Of a stretch of 64,000 nt of DNA, positions 50,263 through 62,530 are shown piece after piece. The notes beneath the pieces were generated by a model, which had not been told where the DNA came from, did no database searches, and worked only from the letters and a program-made list of their open reading frames with translations. The position numbers and the translations under genes were made by a program. The DNA comes from Smittia aterrima. Its lineage: Eukaryota; Arthropoda; Insecta; Diptera; Chironomidae. Position 1 is the first letter of the stretch. The number at the start of each line of letters is the position of its first letter. The DNA lies in contig CP093829.1 of NCBI GenBank assembly GCA_033063855.1, forward strand, positions 20,057,537 to 20,121,536, given 5' to 3'.

Positions 50263-53200
50263 TTCGGGACTGATGCTTCACGCTGATTAAAGTTTATTTA
50301 CTTTCTCCCTGAAACGAAATATTTTTCTTATCAACGAATTGTTGTTGCACTCGTAAACTTCGCGAGGCTTCGTCATATGTTTTGAGAGAGAGTGAAATCC
50401 ATTGGAAAACTCGAAATATCTGGCGAGAGCGCGAAGTCCCGCACTAACACAAATTCAGTTAGATTTTCTTCTTCTACGCGAATCTAAACAAAAAGAAAAT
50501 CGAAAGTGTTTTCAATGGAAACCGGCTCTGGAAAAGTTAACAAAACGACGCTTTATCACTCGAAACCAAACAAATCTGCGCTTCACTTCACACCGGCTTT
50601 TGAATAATTGAGAACGAAGCGACTTTGATTATCACAACTTGATTTGCATTCGTTGCAATTCTATTTTTAGACTTCAAAAGATTTTCACATGTCTCGGACT
50701 AATGTCTGATAGCAAACTCGGCCGATAAGTGTTTTAAAAACGTGATGGCTTTAACCGGAATTTACAAACCTAAACTTCTTCTTTCACTGTGCAATCCTCT
50801 TGATAAGATGGACACATACACAACTAATGGAAATAAATGTTTTTACGAACGTCGCTTTCTTCCCTTCTCTTGCGAGCCCAGAACACCGACTGAATCGCAT
50901 CGTCGAGTGGATGAAGTGTTGGAAGGAAAAACGAGAAATGATTCTCGGAGAGAATCGGGCGCCTGTGTGTTGATGCAGACGAAATCGAGTTTTTGGGGTT
51001 CGAGAGTTGATTAATCTCTGTAGGACGTCGTAACCGATGAATTCTAATTATGCAGACGAAGCCACAGAAGTTTATTTTTAAAATCACATTTGACGGTGGT
51101 CAAATATCAAAGACCGATTGATAGTCCTTGAATATAGCAAATCAATTTGTTTATAAAATATTAAGTTGCAATCTTTATTTATTTAATTATCAGGTAGCAA
51201 ACTGTTGCCTCACGCACACAAAAGAGAAAAGTTTAAGTTTGCGTAAAGAATTTCAGCGAAAGATTGCCCGCAGTTTAAAATTATCATTCTTTAGTTTGCC
51301 GATTATTATTCGCCTTGTGATTATTTCGAGTATCACTTGTCAAGTGCTTTAAAGTAAGAGAGAGAAAAAACTTTCCGCCTCGCATTCTCGCTATTGACAA
51401 AATTTACAAAAGCGATCCTATCAATTAAGAACCAGACGTGCCTTCAAAGAATTGCTTTAACTAAAATCTTCGCTTGTATTTGTAATGCGGCGGTGACGAA
51501 CGTTTAAACAAGAAATTCTCCGGAGAGCGGGAAAATATTTAATCGCAATATCGTTCGCATCGATTTAGTTGAACTTGACACTTCGTTCTTTAAAGATCTT
51601 CTTTCAGGAGAATTCATTGTCTTCTTAAGACTTCGTTCTTCGATTTCCTGTCATTTATGTGACATTCAAAATTACAGATTTCTGGATCTGGTTCAATCTC
51701 AAGTAATAAAAATTCTCGAAAGAGAAGCTGAAGCGTTTTTTTGAGGAAGACGAAATTCATTGCGTGCGTAGACTGTTTCTCAATTGACTTCAATTATTTT
51801 ATCTACAACACACCAACGCAATATTTTGGTGATACGACGACCCCAAGCAGATTGTTCAGCAATCGATTCCTCTATCAAGTTAATGCTTGATTAAACTGAT
51901 AACGCGAAACTAGTAATAAACAGTCGAGTGGAATATTACATAACAGTCCGCTACTAATAAAGAAGAAGACATTTCGCGATAAAAACTCCATAAGTGCTCG
52001 AGCGAAGGTTCTCCAAACGAAATGTTCCAAAAATAAAACTGCGGACTCGTTTAAATCTCTGATGGAAATCACGAATTAAAATTCGCCAGATTTTCTAAAA
52101 AAACTTGTAAACAAACCAACTTCTCTGGTTTACTTTTTTTCTCGCTTACGTATTTAACCTTCAGCGAATAAATCATCTTTGCGCTGCTCAATTAGACTTT
52201 TTGCGCGACGGAGTCTGTGCCTGATAAGAAATTCACTCAACGTTTGAGTGTTCAGCGAAAATACAATTCGCAACGATTAGAACTACAAGATTGTTTCATA
52301 TCAATAAGTTCAGCGTCTACTCTCAATAAATTATACAATTTGTCTTACTCAATCCGCCAGATAATGTTGTCAAAGGTTGTTGAACTTTTTTATGTGAGAA
52401 GAAATTTCATATGGCGCTTTGTTTACAATGTACATCTTTACATGTGTGGCGATGTTTTGGAAAATATTTGGAGTCGACGCAGAAAAAACATTTTTATGTA
52501 AAATCAAAACAAAACTTTTTGTAAATTTTTTTCAAAAAAATTGGCTGAATTCGAAGCCGAACTGCCAAGATTTTGGTTGCCCCGTTTTATTATGAAGAAA
52601 CAGACTTTAGAAGTGAAAAACCAACATGACATTGGCGATTATTGCTTTTCGAATCTCAAGCCAAACTTTGAACACCGCAGTTCGTTTGGCGAGTAACGTC
52701 CAGAAATAACTCTTAAGAAATAATGATTTCATAGTTTGTTTAAAATGCACCGAAATGCATTTAGAAATCAGTTTTGACAAAGGCTACCAACGAAATATTT
52801 GGCTAAAGAGCTATTTAAACTTGCATTTCATGTTTTCTTGTTTGTGAAGTCTAAAGATTTGCACGTTTCACTTTCAAGATATCTCGAGTTGTATGAAAAA
52901 TATTTCTCAGATATCTCGAAAGTGGAACAGAAAAATATTCTCGTTAGAACTTGAAACTGAAACAAAATATTTATGAAAATGCTTGAAGTTAATTTTCTTT
53001 CTTTTATTCTTCTTCATATAGTTTTAAATCACAGTCTTTAATGTGTTTTACAAAGGGAAAATTTCTTGAAACTTGTTGTTAATGTTAATCTGACATTTTT
53101 CTCATTCCTCCTCTTTCCTTTGTGATTTTTCTTTTTGCAGTTATCCGAACAGTTTAATTTGCATTTCCTTCCTTGATTAATTGATTAGTAAAGTTTTTTA

Positions 53201-53720
53201 CATTTTGCTATGTCTCTTGTTTAATTATTTTAACTATATCAACGCATTTTCTTTTCATGGAGAGATTTCTTGTGATAAGACATTGGCAAAGAATTGTTAG
53301 AAAGTTCCCGAGAAAATTTCAGGAACGAAATCTTCAAGCTTCATCATTCGAAGACTCGCCAAGAGCAGTTCCAGAGGAAGAAAAACAATTTTCTGTCTTC
53401 GCTTTGTGCACATTGAAGTAAACGATAGAAGAATTAATTTGGAATGTCTCGAACATGTAAAAAAATTCACTTTCATTCTCATTTAATGAAATTACACATT
53501 AAAATCATCGTCGTACACCTTCCATTTGTCTTAAAGTCTATCTACAGTGTTTTCTTCGATTTTTTTTTCTAATTCAAAGTTATCGCGGTCATCAAATTTT
53601 AATTTAACGTCGTTTACGTTCGATTGGAATGTTTCAAAACGAAAGGGAAACTAAAAATTTTATGGCGAAAATTCCCTCGAGAGAAAGATTTTTGTGTCGA
53701 TTTTAATTTGCGCTATCTCG
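50263..53720. other. Intergenic region between Nnt and Sik3
   Basis: The Nnt promoter/5' UTR should lie in the first few hundred bases and the Sik3 3' UTR in the last ~600 (minus-strand AATAAA-like motifs near 53460-53570). Open frames at 50742-51014 and 52217-52501 show no motif. No RNA gene or repeat is recognised. Confidence 0.4.
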
Positions 53721-56700
53721 TCAAACGGTGAGTTGAGTCAAGAGTTGTTGACAAAGCTTCCCGTACTCATTTTGATCGCCTGAGATCCGTCGAAGCTTAA
53801 TGATTCCTTTGCTGCCTCCACCTGGTGGATCCATTGCTGATGTTCCAGGTCTCTCAATGCCACCTTGTCGTTCACAGATCTTTAACTCGATTTGTAGTCC
53901 ACTCGAATATTCGAGATTCATATTAGAAGCTTCATCAACTAAATGATGACTTCCACCGTCAACCTCATTGCGATTGATAATAAAACCTTTCGGTGGAATT
54001 TTACTGTTGACGATTTGTTGTCGAACGATCTCCATAATGCTTTGAGAATCTAGATTACGACATTCGTGAGGCAGTGGCAGTTCGTAATATTCTTCTGAAG
54101 GAGCTCGACTTTCACTCAACGAGTCAGGTGACAATCTTTCCTCTTCGGTGCTCTTAAAACCACTTGAATGAGAAACTTCCTGAGCTGGTGATGGATTTGA
54201 GTCATTGCTGAGTGAATCGTCACTAAATCCCAAAGATTTATCGCTACCGCGTCTTGCGTATTGATCAGCATTCGAAGCTGTCGGGATGGAGCATGTCGCT
54301 TGCTTGTTGTACTCATTTTCCAAACTCGCTTTACGTCCAACGCCCCGAGTTATCGACGGCATATCATCCGATGGCTCTTTTATAAGAAATTCGTGAAATA
54401 TCGACACGCCACGCATTGAACTAGCTGCTCCAGGTGTGGTCACAGTGCTTGCTGTTCTTCTTGACGTGTCATTGCTGTTATTTGTGTCTAAAGAATCATC
54501 TGAGTCACGACTTGAATCGGAGAGAGCAACAAGCGTGATCTCGCTTCCCTGAACATCAGTCAGACAAATCTGAGGATGATGCAAGTGCTGAGCGGCAATC
54601 TCAGCATGTGTCAAACTGTATTGTGACGGTAAATGTTCTTCTTGGATGATACACAAGTTATTGTTCGGGGATGTGGGCGGCGTAGGAGCTATGATCCGTT
54701 GTTGTTGGACTTGAGATGATGCGCCATTGTTTGACGAAAGATTTAAAGGTCTCATGTCATAAAATATTCCAGCCGGTGCTGCGTATTGTGGCTCGACGAC
54801 TTCAGAAGACTCCATGGTGAGATCGAGTGGCTCATTTGACTGACAGCTTGTCGTGAGACCACTGATTCCTCTTGTAATTTGATGCATCGGTGAAGTGTTG
54901 AGACTCGACGAACAATTCGGAACGACATCATTAGTGCGTAGACTTCCTGCGTAATTGAAGTTGATGCCATGGAAGTGATGAATGTTTGACAAGTGGTCTG
55001 GCGGATAGTTTCCATTTAAAGGCGACGCACTTTGGCTGAACGCCTGTTGTTGTTGCATTGCACTCGAATGATGAGCAATCAAGCCCAAGTGTTGACCAAT
55101 GTCGAGAGGTACTTTGTTGGAAGATATGATCGCCTGAGCTGCGTCGACGTGCAAGCGATTCTCCAACACAAGTCGCTCAAGTCCCGGAATGATTTGCATC
55201 ATCATATCAGGCGGCACATCAATCTCACTTGTTTCTTTCTCGTCAAAGAGTTTCGCGTGCATTGGCGATCCTGAAACAAAAAGAAAAGTGAAACGGTAAA
55301 TTAATTAATTTTAATTATTTCCAATAAAAAAAAAATTGAAAAATAAAAAAGCAAAAAAGAAGGAGCCACCCGGGTTTGAACCGGGGACCTCTCGATCTGC
55401 AGTCGAATGCTCTACCACTGAGCTATAGCTCCTGAATGTTCCGATGAGAAGCATTGGCAAAACGACCATTATAAGCAACATCGATGACGCCTACGGTTGC
55501 TGTGAAAAATAAAATAACTTTCGGATCGTCAAAACAATGACGACTTTATTTTTTTTTTCAACTGCTTTTCATGTTCAACAAGAGAAGATAAGAGCAGAAC
55601 GAGTTGAGCGAGAGTTGAACTTTTTAAATCAATTTTATTTATGACAAGAGACTCTGAGCAATCAATATTTTTCGGTTTCTAGACTTTTTTGAAAGTCAAC
55701 AAAGAAATTGATTGATGAGACTTTGATTTGATTACTTAATTATCAATTTTTCCTTTATTCGGATCATTCATTGTCCGTAGCAATGTGAAGTACGAGTAAG
55801 ACCAACTGAGAACCTATCAAAAGTAATTTATGATTTCATCAATTTCTAAAGCTCATTAATTGAAACTTACAGAAGTGAAAGCTTTGAGAGAAATTATTGT
55901 GAATTTCTGAGCTGTGATGACTGAAGGTTTTTGCGATCGTTGTATCATCAATAGAAGAGACGTTTTCATTGTTTTGTTATCGTTCTCATACCAACTTGAA
56001 TTATAAATCGATGAAGGAACTTGTTCACTTGCATTCGTCAGTAAAGTTCCAAAGTAACAGACAACAAAAATCTGAACCAATGAAGCGAGCAGAAAGATCG
56101 GGAATCTTATGAGATTTTCCATGCTGGCCTCGCTTGAGACTTGATAACCGACAAAACAAATCAAAATTGAGCTTCCGAAGAAGTTAAACAAAATCGAGAG
56201 GGAAAAAATTGCTTGAACTTTATCTGAGATGTCAATTAAAGTTTGATGAAGTTTGATGAGATCATGAAAAGTTTCTCTGTCCATTTGCTCGAGTCTCCGA
56301 CACAGAATGTCAAACTGAAGGCTGATAAGAGTTATTAGAACGTAAAGTGTTGTGTCTATTCCCACCAAGCTCGATACAGTCATGATGATGTCGAACGATA
56401 TCCACAGAAATGAAAGATTGTAGTTGAATGGAGTGCACTCATCGAACGGAAACCAAATTTGATATGGCAGTTTATAGATCCAAACACCTGTCGCGAGAAA
56501 TCGCAAAATTGGAAAGAGAATGAACACGAAACCAGTTGAGAACATCAGAAAGCAATAAAATCGTTCTCTTCTCTTGTAACTTTGAAAGATTATGAAGACA
56601 TTCGAGTCCTGTTGGTCCTTTAATGTTTTCGGAAATAAATCACTCAAAGTTCTCATGATTTCCCAAAGCTTTTCCTCTCCTCTGATGATAGAAATTGTTT

Positions 56701-59700
56701 TAACTATCGACAGCACTGTGTATCCAAAATGAGGCAAACTCTCCGTGATTGCTGATAAGCTTGTTACATTTTCTTTGAAGTAGATCGCGAACAATCCGAA
56801 ATAAACAAACAAGTTGATGATAACGAAGAAGGAGAAACATCTTTGAATTATTTTCTTCCTTGATTGTTCATAAGGAGAGCCTTTCCAATCCAAACCCAAT
56901 ACTAAGCAACATTTTTGAGGAAATTGCACGAAATCCGTAAATTTAACAAGCGATATCATGTCTCAGTGAAGAACTGCCTTAAGACATTAAAACGATTTGC
57001 TTTTATAGCTTCGGTAGTTCAAATTGTTTGCTAACACAAATATTTGAGTTGACAAAGTTTGTTTAGAGTCAATATTTGCGAGCATGAAATTGAAGCCCAA
57101 GAGCTTTTAGTCCTTTCGAAGCTTTCATCAATTGTTTTCAATACGATAATCTGACAGTGAAGCTCATTAACAAGGGAGCGTTCCGTGAGCAGCTTTTTCA
57201 AAATATTATTGTATCGCGTTCTTTTTTTTGATCACTTGAAAGAATTCTTTTGTCGCATAGTTTTTATTGATTTTAGCAAAAGTTGCGCAACCTGTTTATT
57301 CAGGAGCTATAGCTCAGTGGTAGAGCATTCGACTGCAGATCGAGAGGTCCCCGGTTCAAACCCGGGTGGCTCCTTCTTTTTTGTTACTTTTTTAAATTTA
57401 ATTTAGGAAGAGACTTTTACATTTCTTTTTGTAAAAAGAAAAATCTTTTCGTAGAATCATCTTCAAATGTAATTAAAGAAAAAGAAAACTCACCCGGCAA
57501 TGAAACAGAATTCTCTGCTGGAGGACTTGGTGTAACAAGATAATTGTTTCTTTGCTGTGCCAGACCTTTCTGAAGTTGTTGGCATTCTTGGAAGGGTCCT
57601 TGAGTCTGAGGGTTGCGAGAACCTTCTGATGCTCGTCTGACGGGACTGTATCGACCTGACAAGTAATCAAAGTAAGTTAGATTTGATTGAAATTGATTGG
57701 TCATTCCAATGAATTTAGAAAATTGCAATGTTAAAGGGACGAAACCAAATAATTTCTACGATCTACAACATCGAACACTACGAGCGCAACAATTGATTAC
57801 AAACCGCAACCGCAAGTCTAATCTGATGATGTTAGTAATAGTTTCTCGACTCATCTTAGAAACGATTGCTTACCCATAACTTCTTGAACCGTTGGCAGTT
57901 TGCATGCTCTTCCGAATCGTCTCTGTTGTGGCATCACGTAAGAATTTGATGGCGGACTTCCTGACACTTGCGATTGCTTCAACGAGGGCGGCAAATAATT
58001 TCGGTTCATTCTCGCTTCGACCTCGCGTATCAGATCGGGACTAATAACTTTTTATTGTTTTCAAACAAGGAAAAATAAAAGTTTTACAACGAAATAACGC
58101 AAATAAAGAAAGTAATAAATTAAGCGAAATAAAAAAAGTTATTCTAGGAACTTCATGCAAAAAACGAAAGCTCTGTGGGTTTCAATTTAAAATTTCAAGT
58201 CTTCTTGGTGCAATTTTTCTTTTCGAGTTTGGAATATTAAATATTTCTTACCTGGCGGCCGCTCCATAACTGTCAACAGCCCCGTTCGTCTCGTTCTTCC
58301 ACTTGAACCACTTTGACTCATACCAGACGACGAAGGAACTGGAGAATGCGCGAGTGGCGGCTCCATGCTGCCGGGATTTTTCGATAAATCTTCTGTGCAT
58401 CCAACTGTATGTCGCTTTGAGCATCCCCGACCATGCATGTAGCGTTGAATCTCATCATTTGAGTCTTCACTGCCTTCCATGTTCGTGTCGCCTTTCATCG
58501 CTGACTGCTCTGTCATCATCATAAACTCACGAGAGTTCTGACGACTGTAAATGTCATCGCCTGGCATCTGAGGTGTGTTCGTTAGTGACGTGGGGTAGAA
58601 GATGTGAAGATTAGCTCCTCCATCTGAAGCTCGACGACCAAATCCACCAGCTAAAAGAGAAATAGTTAAACTCTATGTCGACTTAAAGGTTTTTCATTGA
58701 CTTACTCGCTCCCATGACCATTGGTGGCTTCAACAAATGCTGATCCTTAATTGTGAATGTGTTGATCGGTTGATTCTGAAGCATTGGCAAGTTGATTGGA
58801 ATCTGATTGAGTCCCATTGCAGTTCCATCGAATTTAAAGTTCATGACTGCGGAAGGATTGCCGAGCGCTTGTTCATGCGCAACATCGCCCGGTCCAACTG
58901 TGTGTCTTCGAATATTTCCATTTGCATTTACCGATAGTTGCATTGCATCGACTGTGCTTTGGTGCGGTTGGAGATAACTCGAATCGACATCGAGATCAAC
59001 TGTGAACTTTTCGAAATCAGCATCGACTGGTTGAAGACCAAACTGACCCGACATTGTGATGGTGCTTGTGAGTGGACTTAGACGATCGACAGTTTCTTGC
59101 TTTACAGTCTCTGAACGATCAACGATTCCTGTTGTGATGCTTGTTTTGCGTGATCTAAAATAAGGTTCAAAGGTCAGTTGCATATTCAATTTCGATTTCT
59201 TTCAATTCGCTCACCTCGAATAAGCTAAATGCTGAAGTCTCTTCTGTTCCTTCCGCTTCTCCTCTAACTTATCACATAGCAAATGGTAAATTGCGTAAAT
59301 ATGATCGAAGCGCGACTCGTGGACAGATTGCGCCACAATATCCGCTGTGAGACCGGGAATTTGAAGCATGTGATTGATGACCAACGGGTCGAGGTTTCTG
59401 TTGTCCACGAGCGTAAGAGTATCATTCAATTCCGTTAGGTTGATGAGGCTGTATCGCATGAGCCATTTGTGTTTAGCGATGTGCTTCAGTGAATAGCGGC
59501 GCTCGGGTTCAACGACCAACATGTGTCGAATGAGATGTTCGCACTCTTGCGACATGAAGAATGGAATCCGAAATTTTCCACTAATGACGACACTTCTGAG
59601 ATCGTGAAGCGTAGCGCCATCGAATGGAAGAGCTCCGCAAACGAGAACATATAGAACGACACCTAAACTCCAAATGTCAGCGCGTGGACCATCATACTCG

Positions 59701-62530
59701 AGACCTTGGAAAACTTCGGGCGCTGCGTACGGAGGTGACCCGCAGAATGTCTTGAGAAACATGCCCTCAGTGAATGTGTTGCTAAATCCAAAGTCTGCCA
59801 GCTAAAATGAAAACGAAATTAGTTGACACAAGTCGAAACCTAACCCGCATCAATTATTTCTACCTTAATGTTCATGTCAGCATCGAGAAGAACATTTTCG
59901 GCCTTTAAATCACGATGAACGACTCCATTCCGATGGCAATAGTCAACAGCTGAAACGATTTGCGAGAATACCCTGGCGGCCTCTTCCTCTTTCATTCGAC
60001 CGTGCGTTACCAGATGATCAAAGATTTCTCCTCCGCCTGCGTGCTCTGTCACGAGATAAATCGAATTCTTCGATTCCATCACTTCGTAGAGACGTGTGAT
60101 GTGAGGATGGTGGAGTAGCTTCAGGATGGAAATTTCCCGGAATGTCTTGGCAAGGTTGTCATCGTCTAAGCTCGTCTTGTCGATTATTTTAATGGCAACC
60201 TGTGAATTGAGAAATAAAATTGTTTTGATTAAGTCGCGAGTGTTAGTCACGTGTGGCGTAGAGGAAAACAACATTGATCGCTAATTTGCACCAATTAACG
60301 AAAATGAACAGCCGTCGCTTTAATTCATCCGTTTTCAGAACATTTTTCCCTTCTTTGTTGCTTCGGAACGTGAGCTGCTCTGGACAAAGTTTTATGTTAG
60401 TTGAGTGTGTCGGTCAACCTTGAGCTTGACTTATTGCGCAATGGAAACTCAAAAACTTTTCTAATCTTTCTTTAAGTCGTTCACAAAACTTTCGTTTGTC
60501 CACTTGTCAACTGAAATACGAATTGACAACGCGACATTTCAACTTTATATTGATTTTCTTGTCTACAATAAACGAGAGAGAGAAAGAGGGAAAAAGTTCT
60601 GCCAAGCACTAGAAGTTTGCAATTTTTAAAACCGGCGAAAGAGGCAAATCATGTCGCGATGGCATTCATCGAAGGTGAAACGATTTGTTTAATGGAAGAA
60701 AACCAGAAAAAGTCGTTCAATGTCGCTGAGTTGGGTGCTTTATGTAAATTACTCGACCTGATATCAACAAAGTGCGTTGTGCTCCTCTCTCGACGACAAA
60801 ACATGTTCGACATTATCTCTTAGATTCGAACTCTGATGGATCAGCTGTATTGATCGTTCAATCTTCTTATCTTCTTCTTCTTTCCGTTTCAAAGTCACTA
60901 AAGTGAGAGACTCGCGTATTTCTCTGATAAGAGATTTGACAAATTGAAACTTTGAATGGAAATTTCCTCTTTTTTCAAGAGAGCTGCTTGTGTTTTGAGT
61001 AAAGGGATAAGCAAACAAAAGATTTCCTTATCGTGACAAGAGACGAAAGATTCGAGAACTTTGAGTCAATAGGTTCACTTAGTGTTATGCTAATTGATAT
61101 TCTCTACAGCAGAGCGAACACAGAAACCTCAATTATCGAAGAATCGCAATCAGATGAAAACCTTTGTCACCTACGAATGTTTGTCAAGTCGAAGGAAACA
61201 GCCTAAGTAGATTAGACCGAGCTCGTTTCAATCAATGGGAGTTTCTGGTGGAATATTGTGAATGGAATAATTAAGTCGTGGCGTCTCGCAATCAATCAAA
61301 TCAACAACGCAACAAGCTCGAAATTTAAAACAAAGCCACGAGCGAAGATCGTTGAGAATTTCGTCTCGTGACCGCGGACAAAGTCACAACAACGTGGGCT
61401 TCTCTTTAATGTCAGCAGTTGCTCAGAGGTGGCTGGAACGCCCCTCGCCAGCTCATTGCGACAATTTCAATCTTAAAAGCTTCAAGACATTGACATTCAG
61501 TTTGGAAGAAGTACAAAGTCTTACTTCTTTTAAAAAGTTGACGATATCTTGCTTCAACATAAACAATGACGAATTCTTAATCTTATCGACGATATGACGA
61601 CTCGCTGCTGTATTTTCCATTTGAATAGTTTTTCCTTACAACGCGCCCTCGAAATAATTTCCGTCGTTTCCTTTGCCAAATGCAAAATGTCCAGTGACAC
61701 TGAAATAGAATCCTTCGGCGAGTTCCGTCTTTGAATTTTTAGTTTTCACTCTAAAAAAGAAAACTGTCATCGTACGATGTTGAATGCAAATGAATTTAAA
61801 ATAAGGACATTGCAGAGGGAAAGACATTTTGGCGGGGCCCGAAGGGAGAAAATTAATGCATAAGCGAAACGCAAACTTCGAAAAGGGTTTCTCCTCGTGA
61901 CGTCATGCGGACAAAAGCTTTTTGAAATATCGAAGTTTGCTCGACGAAGGCTGACGAGAAAAGCAAAGAACGAGAAACAAAAGAAAGAAAATTCTTTGAT
62001 AACGCAGCAGCAAACGAGTACTTGGAACAGCCGCACGGCAACAACAACCGAGCCCGCCGAATGAAAGTGAATTTAACATCGAAAAGGAGAAAAGAAAGAA
62101 AAAAGCGGGCGCGAGGAATAATATCAAACAAGAGTTGTTTTCTACATTCATTACGTCAATAGAAGGAATCAATATCATACACATTTCAGTTCTTCCCTCT
62201 CGCTCTGTTCGTTCGTGAATGCATGAAAATGTTTTTTTTTTTCGTGCAATTGAAGAAGAAAACGTACAAAGAGTTCGATTGACTGCTTACCTTCGATTTT
62301 GTTATTGAATTTGTTGCGAGCTTAACAACGGCGAAGTTTCCTTTTCCTAGTTTTCCACGATTGGATTTTTTTCATTGATAAAAAAAGGAAAATGATTTTT
62401 TCTCTTTAATTAGATAACACTCCGGGTTGTGTCTAGCACAGATCGCCTTACCTATAGTCTTTTCTAATTCGTAAAAACCTACGCGAACTAACTTTTCTAT
62501 TTTATTCTCATTATTACCCGATTTTGCCAT
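53721..62530 (-). CDS. Sik3: Salt-inducible kinase 3 (AMPK-related Ser/Thr kinase)
   Basis: Nine exons in phase: 62452-62530, 62291-62346, 59864-60199, 59215-59801, 58706-59154, 58252-58650, 57874-58047, 57494-57655 and 53721-55270, giving 1263 aa. The P-loop GKGNFAVVK is split off in the first two small exons. Catalytic residues: K49 (VAIK), HRDLKAEN (140-147), DFG (160-162). The activation loop is LKTFCGSPPYAAPE, with T175 the LKB1 target. A UBA-like region spans about 290-340. Three PKA/14-3-3-type sites identify SIK3: RRHTVG (~T438), GRRASDGGAN (~S511) and SPVRRASEGS (~S703), followed by FQECQQLQKG. SIK3 phosphorylates CRTC coactivators and class IIa HDACs in fasting and lipid control. 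The acceptor before ISPDLIREVEARMNRNYL is the upstream AAAAAG at 58048, chosen because it keeps the phase. Confidence 0.93.
55361..55432 (-). tRNA. tRNA-Cys (anticodon GCA)
   Basis: A 72-nt cloverleaf. The acceptor stem is GGAGCTA/TGGCTCC with discriminator T. The D arm is GCTCAGTGGTAGAGC. The anticodon loop is CTGCAGA within TTCGA/TCGAG. The T arm is CCCGGTTCAAACCCGGG. A run of T follows the gene on its own strand, as for Pol III. It lies in the last intron of Sik3 on the same strand and is identical to the copy at 57303. Confidence 0.95.
55736..56959 (-). CDS. Odorant receptor (7tm_6 family), 388 aa, nested in Sik3 intron
   Basis: Two exons: 55871-56959 and 55736-55813, joined in phase 0 over a 57-bp intron (GTAAGT..GATAG). 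The short last exon reads VLSWSYSYFTLLRTMND, the conserved C-terminal seventh-helix signature of insect odorant receptors. The rest has about six further hydrophobic helices. MDRETFHDLIKLHQTLI precedes helix 5 and ITAQKFTIISLKAFTS precedes the junction, as usual in the family. Length is typical. Such receptors pair with Orco to form ligand-gated channels in sensory neurons; the odorant is unknown. It is transcribed in the same direction as the host gene, within the 2.2-kb intron, between two tRNA-Cys genes. Confidence 0.88.
57303..57374 (+). tRNA. tRNA-Cys (anticodon GCA), second copy, opposite strand
   Basis: Identical over all 72 nt to the gene at 55361-55432 but on the plus strand, so antisense to Sik3. 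It is followed by TTCTTTTTTG, a Pol III terminator. Immediate 5' flanks share ATTCAGGAGC with the other copy, suggesting an inverted duplication of little more than the gene. The two copies bracket the odorant receptor. Confidence 0.95.
60200..62290 (-). other. Sik3 intron 2 (2.1 kb)
   Basis: The intron between the P-loop exon and the exon starting VAIKIID; donor GTAAGC at 62285-62290, acceptor TTCACAG at 60200. No nested gene, tRNA or clear repeat was seen. Overlapping minus-strand frames at 61767-62184 are low-complexity and motif-free. Confidence 0.6.

Noticed and set aside
58021..58045. Acceptor TTATTAG at 58041 for Sik3 exon 7
   Set aside because: It breaks the reading phase (stop after ATC). 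The AAAAAG acceptor six bases upstream gives PVISPDLIREVE in phase.
61767..62184. Overlapping minus-strand frames of about 90 codons rich in Phe, Ser and Leu
   Set aside because: They are low-complexity, overlap one another in three frames and fall in an intron of Sik3; no motif.
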